A DNA stretch of 57,705 bases from CAZJYI01 sp964550025 (GTDB lineage Bacteria > Verrucomicrobiota > Kiritimatiellia > UBA8416 > CAYOBW01), in the NCBI GenBank assembly GCA_964550025.1, contig CAZJYI010000066.1, positions 1-57,705 on the forward strand. The letters run 5' to 3'. This document shows positions 5,564 to 15,800 of this stretch, piece by piece (the stretch's first letter is position 1; every line of letters begins with the position of its first letter). The position numbers and the translations under genes were made by a program. Below the pieces are notes generated by a model. The model was not told where the DNA came from, did no database searches, and saw nothing but the letters and a program-made list of their open reading frames with translations.

Positions 5564-8494
5564 CTATTCCGTCATCAGCACGAAGCTCTCCATATCGGCA
5601 CGCGGAATCTTGTCGAGGAGTTTGTGGATCGGCTCGAATGTCGCGACAATCTTCCGGTAGTCGGGATCGTCCGTCGAGGTGAAGACCGGCTTGCCGCACT
5701 TCTCCGTCCCCCCGGCGGTCTTGGCCAGTGGCGCGAGCAGAAAGCTGTTGTTCTGCGGGTTCTCGAACCGCGTGTAGAACTTCCGCGGAATCTTCTCCTG
5801 ATGGCACTCGGCACAGCGGCGGGCGGCGACTTCCTTGAGCGTCGCGTCGAGGTTGGGCGGGTACATGCGACGGCTGCCGATACGTTTCTTGTGGTTGGAT
5901 GACGCGGTGCCGTAGTACGGGACATTCAGATCGATCCACAGGTAGACGCGGCGGCGGTCGGCATCGGGGACACTGACACGCGGATTACCCTTCGCGTCGG
6001 GATGGCCCGTGCGGATAATGTCCGCCAGCAGGCTCGCGGGGCTTCCCCATCGGTAGGGGTCGATCTCGTGGGTGTTGTGCCCTGCCCCGTTGATCGACCA
6101 GATCCACTCGGTGTAGGGGCTCATGCCGCGAAAGTCGTCGTGCTCCGGTCCCCTGGGTGAATTGTGGCGCCGCCAGTCCCACACGCCCATCGTGCCAGTC
6201 CGCGCCAGCACGTCGTACGAGACGTTGAAGAAGTCCGTCTTGTCGCCGCTGAGATCGACGTTGCCCGGCTGTTTGCGCGCGTTGTGGCACTTGATGCAGT
6301 GGCGGTCGAAGACGGGCTGAACGACCTCGGCGTAGCTGAAGCCCTTCGCGCCCCACGCCGGCTCGATCAAGTCCTGCGGCGCTTTGCGGATGCGCTCCGT
6401 CATCCCCCCGTGCGGGGAAACCGAGTTCCTGTCCGAGTGGCATCCGATGCAGCCCTGCGCTTCGCCCGGCATGAGGTGCGTGAACGACCGCATGCGCTGC
6501 ACGGCCCGCCCCTCCCTGTCGAGCGCCAGGAAGTAAATCGGCACTTCCGACGGCACGCGAAAAGCGGCCTTTCCGTCCTCGTCGACATTCGCAAACCCCC
6601 AGACCTTTTTAGCGGCGTAGGTCGCACCGCAGGAAACGAGCGGAAACTGGAACCCGAAGGCGGCGATTTTGCGCTTCTTGCCGGTGTACGGGTCAAAGTT
6701 GTCCTGCGGCGTGTGCGTACTCTTCTCCAGCTCCTGGACAACCGCGATCTGCTTGATCTCGCCGCGTTTGACGTGCGGCTCGAGCCCGTTGTAGACGTCC
6801 ATCATGAAGAGGCTGGCCCGGTTCCCGGACACGCTGCCGTCTTCGGGCAGGGCCACGCTACGGTCCATGGGCGTGCCGACGATGACCGGTGGTTTCTCCG
6901 TAGCAACGATCGGCTGCGGCGAGTAGAATCCCATGCCGTCATTCGGACGGAGCAGGCGCACCGCATTGCAGTCAAAATCGCGCAATTCAACGGTTCCGTT
7001 GTTTGAGACGAGGAACTTGTCGCCGCCAATGGGCATCGGTTTCTCGTAGGGGCCACGCATCCCGTTGCCGTACTGCCCTCCCGTGCGATAGATGTCGATC
7101 TCCGGCGTCAGGTTGACCAGTGCCTTGAGATCGTTGGCGCCCTTGGTCGGGTCGATGAGAACGATGCCGCCGCGGCAGGGGCCGTTGTGGTTCGTCGCCG
7201 TCGCGATGAACTTCTTGGTGCCCGGTACGGGCTGGGCGTCCATGAACGTCCCCGGGTTGAGAACGCGGTTGCCGTACAGGCCGGCCAACCCGGTGCCGTC
7301 GGGATTCATCGTCCAGAGGCTCTGAATGGGGCAAGCTGCCCGATCGACATATTCCCAGCGCGTGTAGACGATCCGCCCGTTGTTGCCGACCGAAGGCGTG
7401 AAGTCCATCAGGTAATTGGCCGACAGACGCTGCTGGTTGTTGCCGTCGCGGTCCATGCGGTATACGACGGGCGAGGTTACAACGTAACAATAGGCGTAAG
7501 CCGGTTTGCGGTCCGAGATAAACGCGATCCCCCCGTCCGGCAACCAGCATGGATCGAGGTTGTTGCTCTTCTCGCTCGTCAACTGCTTCAGGCCGGTACC
7601 GTCCACGTTGATGCGGAAAACCTGGTAGTTGTTTTCCGGAACGTCACGGGGAATGTCGAACGCGTGGGCAATGGGTCTGCACTGCACCATCCCGCCGCGC
7701 TTCATGGCAAAGACGATCTCCTTGCCGCCGTACGAGAGATCGGCGGTGGTGATCATGCCTTCGCCGGCGTCGAAGATGCACTTGAGCGTAGCGCCCTCTT
7801 CGCCCGCGGAGTAGACGTACAGTCCGCCGCCCGGGCGATAGCCCTCAACGTGATACACGTAGACGTGGGAGATGTTGAGCGGGTGGCGCTTGACCAGCAG
7901 AATATCCCTGAACCCGAGCTTGCCGTCGACCAGTGCCTGCCGCAATGCCTTTGCCTCGGCCGTGCGATCGTTCTCCATGCCCCGCAGTGCGACCTCGGCA
8001 AGATGTGCCTTCGTAACCGCCTGATCGTACACCGCGACCTCCGCGGCCCCGGGATTGGGTGAAGTGGGATGCGAATTGAGGAACTTGATGTGGAGCTTTG
8101 TCACCTTGTGCGCGGGAAAAGCAATCATCTGCGGTCCGCGGCGATGTTTGAACCGCCCTTTAGCAACGGGCGCCTTCGCATCGTTCAGATAGACTTCATA
8201 GTCCCTGAAGCATTCCAGCAGCCGGCTGGTTGTTCGTGCCCAGTAGACGACCTGGGACGCTTCGACGGCCTTCATCCACTCCAAGGTCAGATGCCCGTTC
8301 TGCGTTCCCTTCGTAGCCCAGTCACTGTCAGAGAACGCTCCATCGATCGCCATCTGGGGACGGTACGCGGGATCGAAGAAGCTGCTGGCGGACACCTTCG
8401 CGTCGGAGGCCAGATTCCGGGGCATCTCAGCGGCACCAACAGACACGACAAAGAGAACCGAGAGAGTCACGATCAACAATCGAAGATAGCGCAT
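5564..8494 (-). CDS. HzsA-related multiheme protein with discoidin-like and PD40 propeller domains
   Basis: A 976-residue exported protein with signal peptide MRYLRLLIVTLSVLFVVSVGAAE. Next comes a discoidin/F5-8 C-like domain (about 25-155). A TolB/PD40-type propeller follows, with repeated NVDGTGLKQLT, RDGNNQQRLS and NPDGTGLAGLYG blades. The rest resembles the middle and C-terminal domains of hydrazine synthase alpha. Three CxxCH haem c motifs are visible: CIGCH (about 682), CIKCH (about 733) and CAECH (about 894). The PVC family annotated 'HzsA-related protein' shares this layout. Function outside anammox bacteria is unknown, and hydrazine chemistry must not be assumed. The start at 8494 places the signal peptide correctly. 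A paralogue lies at 26059-28986. An electron-transfer or sugar-polymer role outside the cytoplasm is inference. Confidence 0.75.
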   Translation of the reverse strand: MRYLRLLIVTLSVLFVVSVGAAEMPRNLASDAKVSASSFFDPAYRPQMAIDGAFSDSDWATKGTQNGHLTLEWMKAVEASQVVYWARTTSRLLECFRDYEVYLNDAKAPVAKGRFKHRRGPQMIAFPAHKVTKLHIKFLNSHPTSPNPGAAEVAVYDQAVTKAHLAEVALRGMENDRTAEAKALRQALVDGKLGFRDILLVKRHPLNISHVYVYHVEGYRPGGGLYVYSAGEEGATLKCIFDAGEGMITTADLSYGGKEIVFAMKRGGMVQCRPIAHAFDIPRDVPENNYQVFRINVDGTGLKQLTSEKSNNLDPCWLPDGGIAFISDRKPAYAYCYVVTSPVVYRMDRDGNNQQRLSANYLMDFTPSVGNNGRIVYTRWEYVDRAACPIQSLWTMNPDGTGLAGLYGNRVLNPGTFMDAQPVPGTKKFIATATNHNGPCRGGIVLIDPTKGANDLKALVNLTPEIDIYRTGGQYGNGMRGPYEKPMPIGGDKFLVSNNGTVELRDFDCNAVRLLRPNDGMGFYSPQPIVATEKPPVIVGTPMDRSVALPEDGSVSGNRASLFMMDVYNGLEPHVKRGEIKQIAVVQELEKSTHTPQDNFDPYTGKKRKIAAFGFQFPLVSCGATYAAKKVWGFANVDEDGKAAFRVPSEVPIYFLALDREGRAVQRMRSFTHLMPGEAQGCIGCHSDRNSVSPHGGMTERIRKAPQDLIEPAWGAKGFSYAEVVQPVFDRHCIKCHNARKQPGNVDLSGDKTDFFNVSYDVLARTGTMGVWDWRRHNSPRGPEHDDFRGMSPYTEWIWSINGAGHNTHEIDPYRWGSPASLLADIIRTGHPDAKGNPRVSVPDADRRRVYLWIDLNVPYYGTASSNHKKRIGSRRMYPPNLDATLKEVAARRCAECHQEKIPRKFYTRFENPQNNSFLLAPLAKTAGGTEKCGKPVFTSTDDPDYRKIVATFEPIHKLLDKIPRADMESFVLMTE

Positions 8495-8631
8495 AGCAGA
8501 ACTCCGTATAGCGTGTTTGCAGACTGGATGCCGTCGCAACGAAACGAGAAGAACGTGAAACGAATGCTATCACGCTGGAAACACGGCGTGCAAGCTTGAC
8601 AGGTTCCTCGACGCGGAGTAATACTCCGGGT

Positions 8632-8868
8632 ATGAAAGCAGCGGTATCCATACCCGATGATGTATTCGAGGCAGGCGAACGCCTGGCTCGTCGACTCCAC
8701 ACCTCGCGCAGCCAATTGTACGCACGGGCATTGGCTGACTTCGTCGCCCAGCATGACGAAGACGAGGTCACGGCCGGCATGAACCGCGCGCTGGACGAGG
8801 TTGGATCCGAAGTGGACGAGTTCACCCGGAGGGCCGCTGACCGGACACTGAGGCGCGTGGAATGGTAG
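8632..8868 (+). CDS. MazE-like ribbon-helix-helix antitoxin
   Basis: A 78-residue protein beginning MKAAVSIPDDVFEAGERLAR, the CopG/RHH-type pattern found in many MazE-like antitoxins. HTSRSQLYARALADFVAQH is the second helix region and a charged C-terminal toxin-binding tail ends in RRVEW. The start at 8632 is preferred over an ATG 36 bp upstream because the SIPDDVF strand normally sits right at the N terminus. It overlaps the next gene by seven bases and would neutralise that toxin and autorepress the operon. Confidence 0.82.
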   Translation: MKAAVSIPDDVFEAGERLARRLHTSRSQLYARALADFVAQHDEDEVTAGMNRALDEVGSEVDEFTRRAADRTLRRVEW

Positions 8869-9206
8869 TCTTCCAGGGCGAGGTCTGGTGGGCGGATCTG
8901 GGCGAGCCGACGGGCTCCGCTCCCGGTTTCGTGCGGCCGGTCGTTGTTGTCCAATGCAATGCCATCAATCGAAGTCGGATTGCGACGGTCGTCTGCGTAC
9001 CCCTGACGAGCAATCTCAAGTGGGCAGAGGCACCCGGCAACGTACTGCTCAGGGCGGGTGCGACCGGCCTCCCGAAGGACTCCGTCGCCAACGTCTCACT
9101 CGTCGTCGCCATTGACAGGACCCAACTCGCGGAACGCGTCGGCAAGCTTCCGCCTCGCCATCTGACAACGGTGCTCAACGGCATCGACACGATTCTCGGA
9201 CGGTGA
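8862..9206 (+). CDS. MazF-family endoribonuclease toxin
   Basis: This 114-residue protein shows the full MazF pattern: GEVWWADLGEPTGSAPGFVRPVVVVQ at the N terminus with the catalytic Arg loop, VCVPLTSNLKWAEAPGNVLL, then LPKDSVANVSLVVAIDRTQL and GKLPPRHL near the end. It starts inside the antitoxin gene, so the two are coupled. It is a more canonical pair than the MazF/DinJ-like module on the other side of the HzsA-related gene. The two toxins are only distantly alike, so they are not a local duplication. Confidence 0.88.
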   Translation: MVVFQGEVWWADLGEPTGSAPGFVRPVVVVQCNAINRSRIATVVCVPLTSNLKWAEAPGNVLLRAGATGLPKDSVANVSLVVAIDRTQLAERVGKLPPRHLTTVLNGIDTILGR

Positions 9207-9270
9207 CCCGTCCGAACGTGCGCGTGCAGGCGTGGGCTCCTTGCCAAACCAACTCTGTCGCGGAAAGCCA

Positions 9271-9363
9271 GTAGCCCGTCCGCCACGGGCGGAAACGCGG
9301 GCTTCCTCATTGACAACACATTCTCGAGCCAGTTTCAGCCCGCTTCCGGCAGAAACGGGCTAC
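9271..9363. repeat. Inverted pair of GTAGCCCG...CGGGCT elements
   Basis: Copy one (9271-9303) runs GTAGCCCGT to CGGGCT with an internal CCGCCACGGGCGG hairpin. Copy two (9336-9363) is the same outline on the opposite strand, CAGCCCG to CGGGCTAC. They lie just past the MazF stop and before the broken formylglycine-enzyme gene. They look like members of the palindromic intergenic repeats found elsewhere in the window. Confidence 0.5.
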
Positions 9364-9403
9364 TTGGGATGGACGAGACCATCTTTCCGCAAACAAGAAC
9401 AAG

Positions 9404-9666
9404 CTACGGCGCTGCACGCACCAGCCGAAACCCGATGTACGCGAGCCCATGCTCGGGCACGGCGCTGCTGCGGAATGGGACACGGCAGTAGTCGGCCTTT
9501 CTGTACCAGGTGCCGCCTCGCAGCACGCGGTTGAAATCCGAGTCCGATCCCCGCGGATCGTCGGTCCGGGCGCGTTCGTCGGCTCCCGGCCCCCGCCCGC
9601 CCACACTCCGCCGGCCGAAAAGGCGCCGATCGCCAGGACAAGCGTGATCGATCGCGTTGCATTCAT
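9404..9666 (-). pseudogene. Broken formylglycine-generating-enzyme (FGE/SUMF1-like) gene
   Basis: Two parts in different frames. The 5' part, from the ATG at 9666, encodes a signal peptide (MNATRSITLVLAIGAFSAGG) with a GGAGGAG-like site upstream. From about 9553 to the stop at 9404 another frame encodes RVLRGGTWYRKADYCRVPFR and HGLAYIGFRLVRAA, the C terminus of the FGE-sulfatase domain (RVLRGGSW...YCR...GFR). The 200 or so residues expected between them are gone. The simplest reading is an out-of-frame internal deletion of a secreted FGE-domain protein. It cannot make an active enzyme. Confidence 0.75.
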
Positions 9667-9860
9667 GAGCTCCTCCCCTCCAGGTTGCTTTGGCTGTCGT
9701 ACAACGGGAATCATGCCGCTCGCCACTTGCCACTTCCCGACCGTGCTTTCTGTTCCCTTCCACAGCCGTTTTCTGCTAGCATTCTGTTTGGTTTCCATCG
9801 GTGTGCGCCGGATGGAGGGGAACGTGTGCGAGCGCCGGCATCGGGTGTGCACCACCGTGG

Positions 9861-9875
9861 GGAGGACGCAACCTG
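9861..9875 (+). promoter_or_regulatory. Ribosome binding site and apparent CTG start of the CotH/LamG giant protein
   Basis: GGAGGA at 9861-9866 stands seven to eight bases before CTG at 9873, which begins CTG AAG AAG AAC, reading [M]KKNHISALLALVLAVPLL. The only in-frame ATG upstream (9801) has no such site and would add 24 residues ahead of the signal peptide. No in-frame GTG or TTG exists between them. Confidence 0.6.
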
Positions 9876-12800
9876 AAGAAGAACCACATTTCTGCGTTAC
9901 TAGCCCTTGTTCTCGCCGTCCCGCTTCTCCAGGGCCGTGTCACAGCCCGGGAACTCTCCATCAGCGAGTTCATGGCCGTCAACAACTCCACTCACCAGGA
10001 TGAAGACGGGGACTACTCGGATTGGATCGAGCTGCACAACGCGGCCGCCACCAACACCAGCCTCGCAGGCTGGTACCTTACGGACAACGACAACAACCTG
10101 ACCAAGTGGCGTTTTCCCGCCGTCAACATTGAAGGTGGGGGGTTCCTTGTCGTCTTCGCTTCGGGCAAGGACCGCACGAACGTACTGTCCGAACTGCACA
10201 CCGGTTTCAAGCTCAGCGGCGGCGGCGAGTACCTGGCCCTGGTCAAACCCGACGGTGTCACCGTGGCGCAGGCCTACGCGCCGGAGTATCCGGAGCAGAC
10301 CGGCGACACCTCCTTTGGTGCGACCTTCGACGAATCGCGGCTGATCGCGGAGGGGGCCTCGTGCCGCTGGCTGGTCCCGACGAGCGACGCGCTCGGGACG
10401 GGATGGACGGCGCGGACCGGCTTCGACGACAGCGTCTGGGACGAGGGGATGGCGGCACTGGGATACGACCTGGGCGACGCGTACAAGGCTCATATTTTCA
10501 CTGATGTCAGCAACCAGATGTATGCGGTCAACGAAACGCTCTACCTGCGCATCCCATTCTCGCTGGAAAGCACCGCGGACATTGCTTCGTTGACGCTGAA
10601 CATGAAATACGACGATGGCTTTGTTGCCTACATCAACGGGCAACGGGTGGCCGATTCGAACGCTCCGGCTTCACCGCACTGGGACTCGTCGACCACCGCG
10701 GCGCATGCCGACTCCAACGCCCTGGCGTGGAGTGCGTTCGGGGTGGCCGCCCCCGGGGAGGCCCTCGTCGCGGGTCAGAACATGCTGGCCATCCACGCCA
10801 TGAACCATGTGCCGCACGATCCCGAACCCGACTTCCTGGTGGTTCCCGAACTGGCCGCCTCCCGCCGCGTCCAATCCTACCTTGCCTGGCCGACGCCGGG
10901 CAGCAACAACAGCGAGGGTCTCCTGCTCTCGGAGGTCGTTTTCTCGCCGGAACGCGGATTCTACACCAACGCTTTCGACGTGACGATTACCGCGGATGCC
11001 CCCGGCGCCGAGATTCGCTACACGACGGACTACGGCGAGCCAACCACCAACAGCACGCTCTACGCGGGACCGATCGCCGTCAGCAACCAAACCGTCCTGC
11101 GGGCCGCGGCATTCAAGCCGGGATACCGGCCGTCAAAGAGCGTCACGCACACCTACATCTTTCTCCGAGACGTTCTCCGCCAGCCTTCCAGTCCGGAGGG
11201 ATTCCCGTCCAGATGGGGAACGGCCACGCCCGACTACAACATGAACCAGGGCACGGTGGCCGGCTACGGATGGGAGCAGATGACCAATGCCATGCTCTTC
11301 CTGCCGAGCGTGTCGATCGTGGCGGACATGGACGGGCTTTTCGACCCGGCAATTGGCATCTACGCCAATCCCAACAGACACGGAGTGGCCTGGGAGCGAG
11401 CGGCATCGGCCGAGTGGATCAACCCGGACGGTACGACGGGGTTCAATGTCAATTGCGGACTGCGCATCCAAGGCGGACTGGGCGGCGGCGGACGCAACTA
11501 CAAGAAGAAGTCGCTCCGGCTGGTGTTCAAGGGCATCTATGGTCCCACCAAGCTGGAGTTCCCCATGTTCGACTGGGATCCGGACGCCACGGACCGCTTT
11601 GACTCGATCACCTTCCGCGGCGGCGCCAACGACCGACAGGATTACACGCGAGACGAGTTTGCGCGCCGTTGCCAGTTGGCGATGGGCCGCCCTGCCCCGC
11701 ACGGCGTATACGTACACATCTACCTCAACGGCCTGTACTGGGGCTTGTACAACCCGGTCGAACGGCCGGCGGGGGACTTCGGGGCCAACTACTTCGGCGG
11801 CGGCAGCAAGGACAACTGGGACGCCATTGCGCATAATGACAGGAACGTCGTCGACGGTGACAACCTCGCCTGGCGCGCCATGATCAACATGGGGCGCGCC
11901 GGGCTTGCAGACAACGCCTCGTACCAGCGGATCCAGGGCAACAACCCGGACGGCACACGCAACCCGGCCTATCCGCACTATCTCGACGTTCCCAACCACC
12001 TCGACTACATGCTCTGCAACATCTATCACGGGATGGGCGACTGGCCGCACCACAACTGGTACGCCGCGCGGCAACGGGACGAGGAGAGTACGGGTTACAA
12101 GTTCTTCATATGGGACGGCGAAGGGTGCTTCAGCACGCGCGACGTCACCGGTGTCGGCAACGGCGCGGCCGAACCGTACGGGGATCTCAAGGCAAACGCC
12201 GAGTTCCGCGTCCTGTTCGGGGATCACGTCTACCGGCATCTCTTCAACGGCGGCGCGCTGACGCCCGAGAAGACCACTCCCCGCTTTTCGGAGCTCTCGG
12301 ACACCATGGAATGGGGCATCCCCCCCGAAAGCGCGCGCTGGGGCCACACCAGTCTAAGTAGCTGGCGATCGCGCCGGGATCAGAAGCTCAACAACTACCT
12401 TCCGCAGCGCACGGCGAGCGCCATCACGCAGTTGCGCAATGCAGGGCTTTACCCCTCTGTCGATGCGCCGACCCTCAGCCACCAGGGCGGCGTCTTCAGC
12501 AATGCCTTCGACCTCGTCATCAGCGGATCGGGCGATGTCTACTACACGTTCAACGGCACGGACCCGCGGGAATACGGGACAGGGGACACGGTGGGGAACC
12601 TGTATGACGGACCGTTGCATCTCACGCACAGCGTGGTCGTCAGAATACGCGTCAGGTCGGCCGCCGGAGAGTGGAGCGCCATCCACGAAGCCCGGTTCTA
12701 TCTCGACACCGAGCCCGCTATCCGCGTGACGGAGCTGATGGCAAACCCGCGCCCTCCGCGGGGCATGGAAACCAACAGCGCCCTCGCGGCCTCGGATTTC

Positions 12801-15800
12801 GAGTTCATCGAGCTACGGAACACAAGTACGAGCACCGTCGGTCTCGCCGGAATGCGGTTTACCGATGGAATCGACTTCGACTTCACGGGCAGCCCCGTGT
12901 ACGCGTTGGACCCCGGCGAATCCGCCGTCGTCGTCAAGAACCTGGCGGCGTTCACCAACCGCTACCCGGGCGCGGGCGGCATCGCCATCGCCGGCGAATA
13001 CGAAGGTTCGCTGGACAACGACGGCGAGACGGTTGTGCTGGAAGACTGGTCGGGCAGAAAGCTGTTTTCGTTCACGTACAACGACGCACGCGGTTGGCCG
13101 GCGGCTGCCGACGGCGCGGGCCACTCGCTGGTGCCACTGGCGCTCGATGATCAGCTCAACGGTGCTCTCGACTACGGCGGCAACTGGCGCGCAAGCGCCT
13201 ACCGGGATGGTTCTCCCGGCACAACTGACCCAGCCCCGGTGACCAACGTCGTCATCAACGAAATCATGGCGCACACGGACTACAGCGACCCCCATAAACC
13301 GGAGTACGACTCCAACGACTGGCTCGAGCTCCTCAACCGCGGTCCGTCGACTGTCGCTCTCGGGAACTGGTATCTCAGTGACAACGCGACGAACCTGACG
13401 AAGTGGGCCATCCCCGCCGCGAACAACATCCCCTCCCTCGGGCGGCTGGTCTTTGACGAAGTGACCGGATTCCACAGTCCGATCACCAACGGTTTCGGCT
13501 TGAACAAGGACGGGGAGCAGGTCTACCTGTCGTACCTGCCGGGCACCGCGGAAGACCGCGTCGCCGACTGCGTGCGCTTCAAGGGACAGGACCGCGATCG
13601 CTCATTGGGCCGCTACGACCCGGACAGGCCCTGGTGGCAGGCGATGTTGCCGACACGCGGCGGGTCGAATGCACAGCCCGTGCCGGAGGTTGTCATCGCG
13701 GAGGTCATGTACCATCCGCTTCCCACTTTCGATCATCCGGAGAACAACAGCCACGACGAGTACGTCGAAATCCACAACGTGAGCGGAAGCACGGTGGACC
13801 TGTGGACCGACGCCGGTCCATGGCGCTTGGGCGGCGGCGTGGACTACGACTTCCCGTCAAACACGGTCCTGGCCGCCGACGAGCGGCTCGTGCTGGTCTC
13901 GTTCGACCCCACCAACACGATCGAGCTCGGCACCTTCCTGACCGCGTACGGACTTGCCGACGGCGAAGTGCGACTGATGGGGCCTTACTCCGACAAACTC
14001 TCCAATCGCGGCGAACGCATCGCACTGGAACGGCCGCAGGCGCCGGACGAACCCGGCGACCCCGTGTCGTGGATTATCGTCGACGAGGTCATCTACTTCG
14101 ACCAGGCGCCATGGCCGGCCGGCACGGACGCGACGGGCTACCCGCTGCAGCGCAAGCCCGGATGGCGTTCGGGCAACGATCCGGACAACTGGGAAACCGG
14201 TTTCGCCGCCTCGCCGGGGCTTCCGCAACCGAAAGTGAGAATCTCCGTCCCCGCCTACGGGGCCACCATCCTGCAGCCTTCCCTTGCTACGGCGGTCGTC
14301 ACCGTTGACACGAGCAGGGTCTCCGGCTCCGTGCAGCGCGTCGCGTTCTTCGTGGACGGCAGTCCCGCCGGCGTGGACACCGACGCACCTTACGAATTCG
14401 CGCTCGGCGGCATGGCGGGCGAAGGCCGGCACACCCTCTCCGCGTCGTTCACGGACGACGCCGGCACGACGGCAGCGCGCGACGTGGTTGTCATTCTCTC
14501 CAGCGTCGGCAACGCCGAGGGCGCCTCCGACATCACGCCCACGACGGCCGCCCTGAACGGCTCACTCTCCTTCGATGGGCGCGGGGACGTGACCGTATAC
14601 TGGGGGCGTAGCGACGGGCTGACGGATGCGAACGCCTGGGTGCACGCGACCTGGCTGGGAACGCAGACCGGGCATTTCGCCGCAACCGCAACGAACTTGA
14701 CCGCCAGCGCGACCTACCACTACCGCTGCTACGTGACCAATGCCTACGGACAGGACTGGGCCGACGCGACGGCCAGGTTCGTGAGCGCCCCGGCAAACGT
14801 CTCGCTCAGCATTTCGGACGACCGTTTCTCGGAGAACGGGGGCACGTCAACGGTAACGGCCCGCCTCGGCAACTCCACCGCCTCCAACGTCACGGTGAAC
14901 CTGGCGTTCCTGGGCGATGCCCTCTACGGCGCCGACTACACGGCTTCCGCCACCAGCATCCTCATCAACGCCGGCAGCACTTCCGGAAGCATCACGCTGA
15001 CCGGACGGGACGACGCGGGCCTTGAGAACCCGGAAACCGTGATCGTGAACATCGCCTCGACGGTGAACGCATCAAAGGTCGTGCCCTACGCCGTGACCAC
15101 CGATCTGATCAGCGACGATCCGCGAACGGTCAACCTGGCGGCATCCGGAATCGGCGACAGTTTCGCGACCCTGCGCGGTGAGCTCACCCACGGAGACGTG
15201 GCCGCGGTGACCGTTTACTGGGGCAAGACCGACGGCAGCACCAACACGTTGAACTGGGAGGGCAGCAGCGATCTCGGACTGCGCGGAGAAGGGCCTTTCG
15301 CGGTCCAGGTGTCGGGCCTGATGGCCAACCAGACCTACCACTATCGCGGCTACGCCACGACGCCGGGGGGAACGGACTGGGCCGACACCACCACGAACTT
15401 CACCACGCTTCCTCCCGCTGTGACGATCCGCGACGCCACGGTGACTGAAGGCAACAGCGGTACGGCCAATGCCGCCTTCGTCGTCGCGCTTTCGGCCCCG
15501 AGCGGCACGAACGTGTCGGTCGACTATGCCACCTCGGACGGCACGGCCCTTGCCGGAAGCGACTACGTGGCCGGGAGCGGCACACTCACTATCCCCGCCG
15601 GGCAACCCATCGGGCTGATCGACATCACCGTGAAAGGCGACGCCGAAAGCGAGTGGCCGCGTGAGACGTTCCACGTGAATCTCGACAACCCGGTCGCCTG
15701 CGCCATTGCGGACGGGACGGGAGTCGGCACGATCGCCGACGACGACGTTGGTGTCTACCTTCATGACTGGCGCTACCGCATGCGGATCACGTTCGACGGG

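Noticed and set aside
5564..8494. Hydrazine synthase proper (anammox metabolism)
   Set aside because: Only the alpha-type fold is present, with an added discoidin domain and an extra haem motif. No beta/gamma subunits, hydrazine dehydrogenase or nitrite reductase genes are nearby.
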